A DNA stretch of 64,000 nt. Origin: Pseudomonadota bacterium. Lineage in GTDB: Bacteria; Pseudomonadota; Alphaproteobacteria; Rhizobiales; Rhizobiaceae. The stretch lies in contig JAEXYH010000053.1 of the NCBI GenBank assembly GCA_023451735.1, forward strand, positions 62,001 to 126,000. The letters run 5' to 3'. The notes below the pieces were generated by a model. That model saw nothing but the letters and a program-made list of their open reading frames with translations. It was not told where the DNA came from and did not search any database. The position numbers and the translations under genes are program-made. Below are positions 45,138-54,022 of the stretch, one piece after another. Every line of letters starts with the position of its first letter. Position 1 is the stretch's first letter.

Positions 45138-45360
45138 TCTCTGCGCCCTCGCCGGTTATGCCTTTGTCCGTTTCGATTTCGCCGGTCGTGAACTCATTTT
45201 CGTAGCCGTGGGTTTGTCGCTGTTCGGTGCACCTGAAAGCGGCATCAATATCTCGACGGTCAGTGTTGCGACCGTCATGGTCATCGCACCTCTGATGATC
45301 GCTTTCCTCATTTTCCAGCGGCAGTTCGTGCAGGCTTTCCTGCGCGTGAGTATCCTATAG
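45127..45360 (+). pseudogene. Remnant of carbohydrate ABC permease with internal deletion
   Basis: The plus-strand frame reads LCALAGYAFVRFDFAGREL, a mid-protein segment of MalG-type permeases. It then jumps to SGINISTVSVATVMVIAPLM and IAFLIFQRQFVQAFLRVSIL, the typical permease C-terminus. The roughly 120 residues that normally lie between, including the EAA loop, are missing. The open frame starts at 45049 but the first part matches nothing. It abuts the oxidoreductase fragment on the other strand. Confidence 0.7.
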
Positions 45361-45452
45361 CCAAGGCGCTCCGAGGCTCTCTTCCAGTCCAATCGCGCTT
45401 CGATCTGACCTATCAGGCACTCTCACCTGACAGATCAGACGGCGTTATGGAT

Positions 45453-46295
45453 TTACTGATTACCCTGAATGTCCGCCATTTTTTGCGCCCCACGCCATGT
45501 AGCGCCGGGAGCTAGAGAGATTGGGAGGTCAATCGCCGCCGCCTCGACGCAAACGAAATGCCACCAGGCATCATCGGGTAAATCCGGGATTGTGGAGCAA
45601 CGCTCCGAGCCGGGGTTCCATACGACGGTATCGGGCATGCCTTGCACGGAAATAGACAGTTGGCGATCACCATCCTCCAGCGTCAGTTCATCTAAAGTAT
45701 TGGAGTAAATTCGATCGAGCGGACGGTCGATTTGCAACCGCTCACTTGCTTCGGTGCAGGTGGCATTATCCCTGAGCTTATCGAGATAACGGATGTTCTG
45801 CAGGCCGGAAATGCCGACATTCTCAATCGCTGTCACGCGAAAATAAGTGTGAAGCGCCGCGGTAAAGGAGAAGACCTCAGCTCCGGTGTTCCGTACCGAA
45901 AGGGCGATCTCCAGGCTGTGGTCGGTGAGCGCCACCTGACACTCGGCTTGGAACGAATGCGGCCACAATGCACGAGTTTCAGGTGTGTCGGTAAGCTGCA
46001 AGCAAGCGATTGCCGCCCCATCGGCACTGCCCGCAACCGGCGTCCAGGTCTGGTTACGGAAAAAGCCATGTAACGGCAGGTCACCCAAGGTGGAAAACTG
46101 AGGAAAACAGATCGGCACGCCACCGCGCACAGAGCTACCAGGTGAAAAATCAGCGCGCTCCGAAAGATAGATGTTTTCCATCCCTCTCGCTGGTCTCCAC
46201 GAAACCAGCTGGGCACCATGATGCAGAATGGCAGCGGTCGCGCCTCCCGGCGTCGCCAATTGTAGTGCGGCGGTCTCTTGCTGAAATGAGTTCAT
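45453..46295 (-). CDS. Glucose-6-phosphate 1-epimerase-like (YeaD family aldose epimerase)
   Basis: This 280-residue galactose mutarotase-fold protein interconverts anomers of a hexose 6-phosphate. The family's residues are visible: GGVPICFPQFS, LPLHGFFRNQTW with a conserved His, AALHTYFRV with the catalytic His, and CVEAAAIDLP with the catalytic Glu. The ATG at 46295 has GAGGAGAGG just upstream; a TTG one codon earlier is less likely. A hairpin stands immediately before the ribosome site. It seems monocistronic. Confidence 0.9.
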   Translation of the reverse strand: MNSFQQETAALQLATPGGATAAILHHGAQLVSWRPARGMENIYLSERADFSPGSSVRGGVPICFPQFSTLGDLPLHGFFRNQTWTPVAGSADGAAIACLQLTDTPETRALWPHSFQAECQVALTDHSLEIALSVRNTGAEVFSFTAALHTYFRVTAIENVGISGLQNIRYLDKLRDNATCTEASERLQIDRPLDRIYSNTLDELTLEDGDRQLSISVQGMPDTVVWNPGSERCSTIPDLPDDAWWHFVCVEAAAIDLPISLAPGATWRGAQKMADIQGNQ

Positions 46296-46313
46296 CAAAT
46301 CCTCTCCTCATTG

Positions 46314-46339
46314 GCGCCGCACGGGGTAAAGTGCGGCGC
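46314..46339 (-). promoter_or_regulatory. 5' leader hairpin upstream of YeaD-like gene
   Basis: GCGCCGCAC (46314-46322) and GTGCGGCGC (46331-46339) form a perfect 9-bp GC-rich stem with an 8-base loop. On the transcribed minus strand it ends only a few bases before the ribosome site GAGGAGAGG. It may shape translation, or be the leftover terminator of something lost on the plus strand, where ATTTTCC follows it. Confidence 0.5.
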
Positions 46340-46884
46340 ATTTTCCATAATAAAATTATAAGCTTGAACAAACGGCCATCTTGAATCAGAAGTTTATCGC
46401 TGCATTGCTCGATCGACGTGGAAAACAGAAGATAACGACGCGGCATAGTCGGTCAATCCGGTGCCAAGCACTGGTTTGACCTTTGATAAACATGCGGCGT
46501 TATTACGTTTAAGATGTGAGCCTGTTCATCGAGGTATTCCAGGTCATGCGGCGATGAGTCGTTCTCGGCATACGGTTTTGTGGGCTGGTTGAACGCGGAA
46601 AATCGACCGATCCGACTGGTTCTATCCGTTCATCGAGAAAAGTCATTGCCGACATTCGGGATGCAAGCCGGAGGTTTCAAACAAACACAGTGGAAGATTG
46701 GACGAAGCGGCTGACGGGAGCAAAATCCCAGGAGACCCAGGACAAGGTGACCGCTGAGAGTTTTGCAGATCGAGCGCACTTACAGCAATACAAAGGCTTT
46801 AGAGACGACCTTGACGCTGGCGACGACGCCAACACTTTCAGGGAGGCAGCACCAAGAGAAGCTAATCCATTTCAGGACCGACCA

Positions 46885-46921
46885 AAAAGAAAAAAATGGC
46901 CCATGCCTTTCGACATGGGCC
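46885..46921 (-). terminator. Rho-independent terminator of second pectin-sugar operon
   Basis: Reading the minus strand, 10 nt after the binding-protein stop codon, GGCCCATG (46921-46914) pairs perfectly with CATGGGCC (46905-46898). A T-rich run follows (complement of the A-run at 46885-46896). The 8-bp stem, 8-base loop and T tract make this the clearest intrinsic terminator in the window. Confidence 0.9.
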
Positions 46922-46931
46922 AACGCGATGA

Positions 46932-48191
46932 TTAGAGGCGGCGGAGCGCTCTGGTCAGGCCATCGACGATTTCCTCACCGGCTTCGTCGGCCGTCAGCTG
47001 GCCGTAGGCAAACTGCTCGATGACATCCTTGAACAGTTCCTGAACCGTCGGATGTTCGATCAGTGGCGACATGACCGGTCCCGTTGCGGCTGCAACAATC
47101 TTTGCGCCTTCGAGACGCTCAGGGGTCAGCTTGCCTGCTGCTTCCAGCGTTGATTTGGCAATGGCCGATGCCGGGAGGCCGCGGCTGTCGCCAAGGATCA
47201 GGATGGCATCCTTGTCGTTCAGAAGGCAATTAAGCACCTGCGCTGCAGCTTTCGGGTCTTTCGAATGCTTGGAGATCGAGAAGACCATGGACGGTTTCTT
47301 ATAAACGCCATCGGACTTCGCGCCCTCGATTTGCAACGGAGCTGCAGGAATAAGCTTCCCGACCGTCAGCGGATCATCATATTTCGAATAGGTCGAATCC
47401 CAGAAATAGGTGCCGCCGATCCTGCCCGTCACCCAGGCCGGATCGTCAAAGATCTCGATATTGCCGACACCTGCGGCATCCTTGGCGGAGCGCACGATAC
47501 CGTTATCGACCATCCACTGGTAATGCTTCAGCGCACCGGCGATATCCTCCGCCGTCCAGGCCAGCTCATTGGTGCCGGGCTTGACGAATTCCTGGCCGGA
47601 AATCTGTGCGGCAAAAGCTTCGATCATCAGCATCAGAATGACGCGGGTGCTGTCGAACGGATAGAGCCCCTGCGGATTGAGCGTCTTGGCTGCGGCAGCA
47701 AGATCGTCCCAGCTTTTCGGCGTTTCAAGGCCGGCCTTTTTGTAGATCTCATCGTTGAAGTAGTATGTGGCGCCAGTAACGGAGACCGGCACACCATTGA
47801 GCTTGCCGTCAATTGTAGCAGGCGCCAGTTGGCTCTCGTTCCACTGGGTCAGATCAAGCTCGCCGGCAAACTGCTTGAGATCCGCAAAACCGGTGCCATC
47901 CTTGGAAAACTGGAAAAGCCACGGCCAGTCTACCTGGATGATATCGGCCTCGGTACTGCCAGCCATCTGTGTCGTCAGCTTCTCGAGATAGCCTTCAAAA
48001 CCGGCAAACTCCGGCTTGACCTTATGTCCGGTTTTGCCCGTGCAGTATTCCAGAGCCTTCTGCGTGGCAACGTGACGGCCATCGCCACCCCACCAAGACA
48101 TGCGCAGATCCGCCGCCGCAGCGAAATTGGTCGCGACCACGGATGCAGCCAATGTTAGAGATAAAACATTCAGTATAGATTTCTTGCTCAT
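46932..48191 (-). CDS. Sugar ABC transporter periplasmic binding protein (TogB-like candidate)
   Basis: This 419-residue family 1 binding protein has a signal peptide (residues 1-27, cleaved near AAA-D). The mature start LRMSWWGGDGRHVATQKALE and the DIIQVDWPWLFQFS segment place it with carbohydrate binders. It is the last gene of an operon with GH4 and GH105 enzymes. By analogy with the Erwinia TogMNAB system, an oligogalacturonide ligand is likely but not proven. It starts 54 nt after the ATPase stop. Confidence 0.92.
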   Translation of the reverse strand: MSKKSILNVLSLTLAASVVATNFAAAADLRMSWWGGDGRHVATQKALEYCTGKTGHKVKPEFAGFEGYLEKLTTQMAGSTEADIIQVDWPWLFQFSKDGTGFADLKQFAGELDLTQWNESQLAPATIDGKLNGVPVSVTGATYYFNDEIYKKAGLETPKSWDDLAAAAKTLNPQGLYPFDSTRVILMLMIEAFAAQISGQEFVKPGTNELAWTAEDIAGALKHYQWMVDNGIVRSAKDAAGVGNIEIFDDPAWVTGRIGGTYFWDSTYSKYDDPLTVGKLIPAAPLQIEGAKSDGVYKKPSMVFSISKHSKDPKAAAQVLNCLLNDKDAILILGDSRGLPASAIAKSTLEAAGKLTPERLEGAKIVAAATGPVMSPLIEHPTVQELFKDVIEQFAYGQLTADEAGEEIVDGLTRALRRL

Positions 48192-48245
48192 GATGCGTTT
48201 TCCTCCTGAAACCCTGCATCGGTGACATAGTCGTCGGCTGCGCCC

Positions 48246-49361
48246 TCAGGCGAGGCTGACGTTCAGACCGCTTGCGCGATCGAAAATGAAGACCCGTCCC
48301 TCTTCCGGGCGAATACGGATGGCGCCATCAACGGCAGACTTGCGGAAATCCTCGACGGGCAGGACAACGGTGAAGCGCTGCCCGCCGATGAGGATGTGCA
48401 CGTCGACCTCATGCCCCAGGAAATCGGCCTTAATGACCTTTGCTACCAGCGCATCCTCATCCGGTTCAGCAAGGCGGAAATGCTGAGGCCGTACACCGAA
48501 CGTGACATCGCCGTCGGTACCGGCCTTCAGGCGCCCTGCAAGCTCTTTTCCAAACTGGATCGACTGGTCACCAAAGCTCACGACCGGCCCGCTCTCGCCT
48601 CGGCTGAGCTTGGCGTCGACAAGGTTCATTTCCGGCATGCCGATGAAGCCTGCGACAAACGCATTTGCCGGCCGTGCATACAGCGTTTCGGGGTCATCCA
48701 CCTGCATGATGTGGCCGTCTTTCATGACGCAGATCCGGTCGCCCATCGTCATGGCCTCGACCTGATCATGGGTCACGTAGACCACTGTCGATGACTGCCC
48801 CTGTTCCTTCAGCCGGCGATGCAGATCGGTGATGCGCACGCGCATGGACGCGCGCAACTTGGCGTCGAGATTGGAAAGCGGCTCGTCGAACAGGAACACT
48901 TCCGGCTTCTTGATCAGCGCACGCCCAAGCGCCACGCGCTGTGCCTGACCACCGGAGAGCTGCTTGGGCAAGCGATCGAGCAACGGCTCAATCTCAAGTA
49001 CTTCGGCCACTTCCGCGACACGCCTTGCAATCTCTTCCTTTTTTTCGCCGGCCAGTTTAAGCCCGAAGGAAAGGTTCTTGCGAACCTTCATATGTGGATA
49101 GAGCGCATAGTTCTGGAACACCATGGCGATGCCACGGTCCCCCGGAGGCAGATTGTTGACCACCTTTTCGCCGATGGTGATGTGACCGCCGGAGACGGTT
49201 TCCAACCCGGCGATCATGCGCAGCGTCGTCGACTTGGCACAGCCGGAAGGACCGACCAGAACCATGAACTCGCCGTCCTTGACTTCGAGATTGATGCCGT
49301 GGAGAGCCTTCACCGTGCCGCTATAGACTTTTTCGAGGTTGCGGATAGTAAGCTGAGCCAT
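48246..49361 (-). CDS. Sugar ABC transporter ATP-binding protein (UgpC/MalK type)
   Basis: This complete 371-residue ATPase has Walker A GPSGCAKST near residues 37-45, FQNYALYPHM, the signature [27 protein letters not shown] and [13 protein letters not shown]-terminal MalK-type regulatory domain follows (about 240-371, with FGVRPQHFRLA). It is a paralogue of the truncated ATPase at position 1. It lies 4 nt after the permease stop. Confidence 0.95.
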   Translation of the reverse strand: MAQLTIRNLEKVYSGTVKALHGINLEVKDGEFMVLVGPSGCAKSTTLRMIAGLETVSGGHITIGEKVVNNLPPGDRGIAMVFQNYALYPHMKVRKNLSFGLKLAGEKKEEIARRVAEVAEVLEIEPLLDRLPKQLSGGQAQRVALGRALIKKPEVFLFDEPLSNLDAKLRASMRVRITDLHRRLKEQGQSSTVVYVTHDQVEAMTMGDRICVMKDGHIMQVDDPETLYARPANAFVAGFIGMPEMNLVDAKLSRGESGPVVSFGDQSIQFGKELAGRLKAGTDGDVTFGVRPQHFRLAEPDEDALVAKVIKADFLGHEVDVHILIGGQRFTVVLPVEDFRKSAVDGAIRIRPEEGRVFIFDRASGLNVSLA

Positions 49362-49365
49362 GCGA

Positions 49366-50277
49366 TTACCCCTTTACGCCGCCGGCAGAGATGCCTTCGA
49401 CGAAGTATTTCTGTGATAGGAAAAACACCACCAGTGACGGCAGAAGCGTCAATGCTGACATGGCAAGGATGCGGTTCCATTCGAAAGTTTCGGCCGTATC
49501 GATCGACAGTTTGAGCGCCAACGAGACGGGGAATTTGTCGACCGAGGAGACGTAGATCAGCGGACCGAGGAAGTCGTTCATGGTCCACATGAACTGAAAC
49601 AACGCCACCGAAATCATGGCCGGCACCAGCATCGGCACGACCACATAGATCAATGCCTGGAAACTGGTCGCGCCATCGACGCGCGCTGCTTCTTCCATAT
49701 CGCGCGGAATGGAACGCAGGAACTGCAGCAGCATGAAGACAAAGAAGGCATCGCCGGCAAGAGCGGATGGCACCCACAGCGGCAGATAGCTATCCAGCCA
49801 GCCGAGTTCGTTGAAAAGCAGATATTGCGGGATGCGGGTGACCACATTCGGCAGAAGCAGAGTGCCGATCACGGTCGCGAACAGGATCTTCTTGCCGGGA
49901 AAGTCGAAACGGGCAAAACCATAGGCGACCACCGTGCACGAAATCACGGTGCAAATCGTCTTCGGCGCAATGATGAGGAACGTGTTCCAGAAGAACCGGC
50001 CGAATGTGTAGGGCGTAGAGGTTTCCCAGCCTTTGATATAGCCGTCCATGGTCGGGTTCGCCGGCATGAAGCCGGCACCGGCAAATATTTCCGTGTTGGA
50101 CTTGAAGCTCGCACCAATCAGCCAGATCAGCGGATAAAGCATGATAAGGCCAACGATGGTGAGGATAGTATAGCGAATTGCGAGCGATATCTTCTCGCGG
50201 CGCCTCTGGACGGCCAGAAATTTTTCAGCGTCCTCGATGGCCTTGTCGGAGTGAAGGATACTATCGCTCATGTTCAA
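49366..50277 (-). CDS. Carbohydrate ABC permease (MalG type)
   Basis: This 303-residue permease has an N-terminal cytoplasmic segment of about 30 residues, six helices and the EAA loop AARVDGATSFQALIYVVVPM near residues 203-222. The AYGFARFDFPGKKILF segment and the C-terminal FFLSQKYFVEGIS are typical. It overlaps the upstream permease by ATGA. Confidence 0.94.
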   Translation of the reverse strand: MNMSDSILHSDKAIEDAEKFLAVQRRREKISLAIRYTILTIVGLIMLYPLIWLIGASFKSNTEIFAGAGFMPANPTMDGYIKGWETSTPYTFGRFFWNTFLIIAPKTICTVISCTVVAYGFARFDFPGKKILFATVIGTLLLPNVVTRIPQYLLFNELGWLDSYLPLWVPSALAGDAFFVFMLLQFLRSIPRDMEEAARVDGATSFQALIYVVVPMLVPAMISVALFQFMWTMNDFLGPLIYVSSVDKFPVSLALKLSIDTAETFEWNRILAMSALTLLPSLVVFFLSQKYFVEGISAGGVKG

Positions 50278-51158
50278 CTCCTCTTGTCGCCGGCGTAGTA
50301 GACCCAGTGCTTTGATGACCAGAAAGCAACCAGAGTCAGCACCATGATGACCGCGAACAACACCCAGGCGATTGCCGAGGCATAACCCATGTCGAACTTC
50401 TTGAAGGCCATCTCGTAGATGTAGAGCGGCAGCAGGTAGGTGGATTTCAGCGGCCCGCCATTGGTGATGACATAAGGTCCGTTGAACTCCTGGAATGCCT
50501 GAACCATCTGCATGATCAGATTGAAGAAGATCACCGGCGTCAGCAGCGGCAGCGTGACTGCGAAGAACGCCCGCCAGGGTTTCGCGCCGTCGATCGCCGC
50601 TGCCTCATAGAGAGACTTATCGATCGACTGGAGTGCGGCAAGGAAGATCACCATGGCTGAACCGAACTGCCACAGACGCAAAAGCGTGATGGTGAAGAGC
50701 GCCGTACCGGGATTGCCGAACCAGTTGATCGCTTCGAAACCGATCGAGGTCAGCATCATGTTGATGAGACCGGTATCGGCAAACATGTAGCGCCACAGAA
50801 CCGCAATCGCGATTGAACCACCGAGAATGGATGGAACGTAATAAGCAGTGCGGAAGAAGCCGATGCCCTTGAGCTTTGAGTTGAGGATACCCGCAATGAA
50901 CAGCGCGAAAGCCAGTTTCAGCGGCACGGTGATCAGGACGTAAAGCATCGTCACATTGAAGGAGCGCGTGAACGTGCGGTCACGGGTCAGGATATCGGTG
51001 TAGTTTTCCAGGCCGATGAAGTTGACGCCCTGCATCAGCCGATAATCGGTGAACGACAGGTAGAGCGACCCGAGAAACGGGATGGCCGTGAATACCAGGA
51101 GGCCGATCAGGTACGGCAGAACGTACCAGAAGCCGAGAAGTCGACTGTCGCCGCTCAT
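50274..51158 (-). CDS. Carbohydrate ABC permease (MalF type)
   Basis: This 294-residue permease has about six helices, the EAA loop AAAIDGAKPWRAFFAVTLPL near residues 193-212, and an N-terminal GFWYVLPYLIGLLVFTAIPF helix. It overlaps the GH4 gene stop by ATGA and the MalG-type gene by ATGA. Confidence 0.94.
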   Translation of the reverse strand: MSGDSRLLGFWYVLPYLIGLLVFTAIPFLGSLYLSFTDYRLMQGVNFIGLENYTDILTRDRTFTRSFNVTMLYVLITVPLKLAFALFIAGILNSKLKGIGFFRTAYYVPSILGGSIAIAVLWRYMFADTGLINMMLTSIGFEAINWFGNPGTALFTITLLRLWQFGSAMVIFLAALQSIDKSLYEAAAIDGAKPWRAFFAVTLPLLTPVIFFNLIMQMVQAFQEFNGPYVITNGGPLKSTYLLPLYIYEMAFKKFDMGYASAIAWVLFAVIMVLTLVAFWSSKHWVYYAGDKRS

Positions 51159-52549
51159 GCAGAGAGCCTCCTGAGGTTTTCCGGCAGGCGCCCAGCCGTC
51201 GCGGCAACCATGGCGCGGAACAGTTTCATGGCGCGATCCTGCCCCAAAGGTGCGACCAGCGGATCGGAGAGGAACAGGCCTTCGAGCGTTGCACCATCAC
51301 CGGCAAGCACTGCTTTCAACACGGCGTTCTGGCGCTCTGCATGCGGTTTCACCAGCGCCTCGACGGCGGCTGGCAACCGGCCGGCATGTACCGGGCGCAC
51401 GCCATGCCCGGAAAAAAGGACATTGGTCTCGACGATCGTACCGGGCGCGAAGCCCTCCATCTGACCGGTATTGGGCATGTTGGCATTGACGACGAGCGTT
51501 TCGCCACGGGTCAGCGCACGGATCTGTCCCACCAACGCTTCCTCCGATATGGCCCGCAAAGGCGGTACTTCGTTGGCGGCCTCGGCGGCGCGCGCGTCTT
51601 CCCGACGCTTCGCCTGATCGCGACGGCGCCAGTCCACGGGCGTGAGACCAAAACCCCAATCGGACGCGCGCCCGAGATACCAACTGGAAGGCAGGAACTC
51701 GGCGAGATGTCTGTCACCTGCAGCAGCAGCAATGCCGAAACGCGCCGCGAGATCGAATTTGACCCGGTTGACGTCCTCGAAATAGCGCTGGAATTCATCC
51801 GCCGGATCAAGCGGTTTTGCCCTCCATCCTTTTTCGCGATTTTCCGCCGCGAAGCTCAGATAGTCCGGTAACCAGTCGCGACCACCAACGAAGGCACGGT
51901 CAACCCAGGTGAAATGGTTGATGCCGAGAACATTGACCTGCACATCGCGAAAACCGTAGCGGATCGCGCCTTCCGCCCGATTGGCGAGCCAGGCGATGAT
52001 GTGGCGCAGCTTGGTGACCTCATGGCATTCACCCCAGGCCCTGATATCGGGAAAGGCGGCGTAGAGCGCGCCGGTCAGCACCGACATCGGATTGGTGAGA
52101 TTGCAGACATAGGCCTTCGGTGCATAAGCGCGGATCGCCTCGGCGATTTCCGCCATGGCCGGGATCGCCCGCATGGCGCGCACCAGGCCGCCAGGCCCGA
52201 CCGTGTCGCCCACCGACTGGACAATGCCTTCGGATTCCGGCAGTTCCAGATCCTTGGCCATGTCGTCGAACGACCCTGGAAGGATCGATACGACGACAAA
52301 ATCCACTCCCGTCAATGCCGAGGCGATCGTTTCGCTTGCGGTGTAGCGAATTGAAAGTCCATGGGCTTCGGAGAGACGATTGCCGATCACCGCATTACGC
52401 TGGGCCGCCTCCAGATTGAGATCGAAAAGGCGGATCTCACCGGATACAGTGCGGTCATGCACAAGGTCGGCCATCAAGACCTGAGCCCAATTCAAAGAAC
52501 CGCCCCCGATATAGGCTAACGTGATCTCAGAAACAGATTGCGAAGACAT
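51155..52549 (-). CDS. GH4-family glycosidase, probable alpha-galacturonidase
   Basis: GH4 enzymes cleave glycosides by an NAD- and Mn-dependent oxidation-elimination mechanism in the cytoplasm. The 464-residue protein has the NAD-binding LAYIGGGSLNWAQ (about residues 11-23), the VCNLTNPMSVLTG segment and the metal ligands in WGECHEV and LGINHFTWVD. Given the GH105 enzyme and importer in the same operon, alpha-galacturonidase acting on saturated oligogalacturonides is the best guess over melibiase or 6-phospho-glycosidase types. It starts 96 nt after the GH105 gene. Confidence 0.88.
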   Translation of the reverse strand: MSSQSVSEITLAYIGGGSLNWAQVLMADLVHDRTVSGEIRLFDLNLEAAQRNAVIGNRLSEAHGLSIRYTASETIASALTGVDFVVVSILPGSFDDMAKDLELPESEGIVQSVGDTVGPGGLVRAMRAIPAMAEIAEAIRAYAPKAYVCNLTNPMSVLTGALYAAFPDIRAWGECHEVTKLRHIIAWLANRAEGAIRYGFRDVQVNVLGINHFTWVDRAFVGGRDWLPDYLSFAAENREKGWRAKPLDPADEFQRYFEDVNRVKFDLAARFGIAAAAGDRHLAEFLPSSWYLGRASDWGFGLTPVDWRRRDQAKRREDARAAEAANEVPPLRAISEEALVGQIRALTRGETLVVNANMPNTGQMEGFAPGTIVETNVLFSGHGVRPVHAGRLPAAVEALVKPHAERQNAVLKAVLAGDGATLEGLFLSDPLVAPLGQDRAMKLFRAMVAATAGRLPENLRRLSA

Positions 52550-52645
52550 GCTTTCCTCCTCCTAAAAGCACAGCGTACACCGGTCCGGCGCGAGCGCCGG
52601 ATGTATCACAAGGTCATGAAATGCCCGGAGAACCCGGGAGGGCTA

Positions 52646-53764
52646 TCAAATGTAGGAACGCAAATATTCCGACAGGCAGAGGATCGCCATCGCCTGTCCG
52701 TAAGGCATCGCCGTCAGCTTGATCTGACGGTAATAATCAAGATCGGACCCCATGGCCGTCCCGAACGACGTGTTCTGCAGTTCACCGCCCGCATCGATAT
52801 GGCCGATCACGCCCTTCACCGCCCGCTCTGCAACCGGGAGATATTCCGGCCCGAGGTAACGCTTGCGTACAGCCTTCATCAGTCCGTAACCGAAGCCGGC
52901 AGCAGCCGAGGATTCCACATAACTCTGCCGATCGTTGATCAGCGTGTGCCAGAGACCGGATGACGATTGATGCTCCGCGAGTGCTTCAGCCTGGCGCTTC
53001 AGGATCGAAATCAGATGACGGCGGAATGCGTCACCTTCCGGCAGATCGAGCAGATCGAGAAATTCGGGAATGGCGATGGTGATCCAGGAATTGCCGCGCG
53101 CCCACAGTGCCTCTGCAAAATTATGGTTGTCCTCGAAGGTCCAGCCATGGAACCACAGACCTGTCTTCCGGTCAGCCAGATACTGGGCGTGAATGAGGAA
53201 CTGGTATTTTGCCTCTTCCACATATTCCGGCCTGTTGAGCAGCAAGCCGATCTTGGCCAGTGGCATGACGCTCATCATCAGAGTGTCATCCCACATCTGC
53301 TGATGATTGACGTTGTTATAAACGATGTGCTGCAGGCCGCCCTCGCTCGTGCGCGGCATTTCGTACATGACCCATTCTGCCCAAGCTTCCAGATAGGGCT
53401 TCCACGCCGGATTGGGGCTGAGCTCATAAAGGCATGCAAGCGTCAGGAAAGGGCAGACGGTGTTGACGTTTTTGGTCGGAGTGCCTTCGGCAAGACGCGC
53501 ATCGAACCACGACGTAATAATGTCGAGTGCCTTCTGATCGCCCGTCTGCTGCCAGTAGTTAAAGAGGCCGTAGAGGCCAATGCCGTGGGTCCATTCCCAG
53601 CCGGCCCAGCCTTTGGTGTCGATCACCCGGCCGTCTTCGAGACGAAGCAGGAATTCGCCCGTCTTGTCCTCTATGGCAATGAGATTGTCGGCAAGCCGCT
53701 GGATCAGACCCACGACGTCTTGTCTGGGCGCCACAAAACTCTTCTGCCGCAGGAGCGCATGCAT
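52646..53764 (-). CDS. GH105 unsaturated galacturonyl/rhamnogalacturonyl hydrolase (second copy)
   Basis: This is a paralogue of the GH105 gene at 7809-8900. The 372-residue protein has the WEWTHGIGLYGLFNYW segment, the catalytic Asp160 in QMWDDTLMM, and LWFHGWTFEDNHNFAEALWA. No signal peptide is present. GTG (53776), TTG (53770) and ATG (53764) are all in frame; the site GGAGGAAGG suits TTG or ATG best, and ATG is used here. It is the first gene of the operon, divergent from the IclR regulator. Confidence 0.92.
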   Translation of the reverse strand: MHALLRQKSFVAPRQDVVGLIQRLADNLIAIEDKTGEFLLRLEDGRVIDTKGWAGWEWTHGIGLYGLFNYWQQTGDQKALDIITSWFDARLAEGTPTKNVNTVCPFLTLACLYELSPNPAWKPYLEAWAEWVMYEMPRTSEGGLQHIVYNNVNHQQMWDDTLMMSVMPLAKIGLLLNRPEYVEEAKYQFLIHAQYLADRKTGLWFHGWTFEDNHNFAEALWARGNSWITIAIPEFLDLLDLPEGDAFRRHLISILKRQAEALAEHQSSSGLWHTLINDRQSYVESSAAAGFGYGLMKAVRKRYLGPEYLPVAERAVKGVIGHIDAGGELQNTSFGTAMGSDLDYYRQIKLTAMPYGQAMAILCLSEYLRSYI

Positions 53765-53827
53765 AGTCAAAGTCACCTTCCTCCAGAACTGCCGGACCTC
53801 CTTGTCCGGGCACGAAATCGGAATGCG

Positions 53828-53938
53828 ATTTCATTCTGAAAAAGAAGGAAGCATACAAAAAAATGAAATGCAATGGGTGCTCAAGATTTATCGCGCCAAA
53901 GCTTACAAACCGCAAGAACTATGCGATTCGAATGAAAT
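53828..53938. promoter_or_regulatory. Candidate IclR operator region (AATGAAAT repeats)
   Basis: ATTTCATT at 53828-53835 and AATGAAAT at 53862-53869 form an 8-bp inverted repeat. AATGAAAT recurs at 53931-53938, overlapping the palindrome ATTCGAAT at 53926-53933. All lie in the 258-bp divergent region between the GH105 and IclR genes. KdgR, the IclR-family pectin regulator of enterobacteria, binds ATGAAA-type half sites, so the resemblance is suggestive. Confidence 0.45.
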
Positions 53939-54022
53939 ATCGGCGTTTTTCCGGCATTTTGCGCAGCTTGACAACGCTCAACAATATTTTCAGAATGCAG
54001 TTCTGTTTTTTTGGAGCAGCCA

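Larger units (their letters stand above)
44834..45452. other. 619-bp region of gene remnants
   Basis: This holds two broken gene pieces, described separately, placed back to back around 45135. No intact gene is supported. It looks like the scar of a deleted sugar-utilisation locus. Confidence 0.6.
46296..46931. other. 636-bp intergenic region, no gene supported
   Basis: This holds the leader hairpin of the YeaD-like gene and the terminator of the pectin-sugar operon. An 81-codon plus-strand frame at 46690-46935 has no recognisable similarity and runs through the terminator, so it is not called as a gene. Confidence 0.6.

Noticed and set aside
46690..46935. 81-codon plus-strand frame before the terminator
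   Set aside because: It has no recognisable similarity, no strong ribosome site, and reads through the intrinsic terminator stem.
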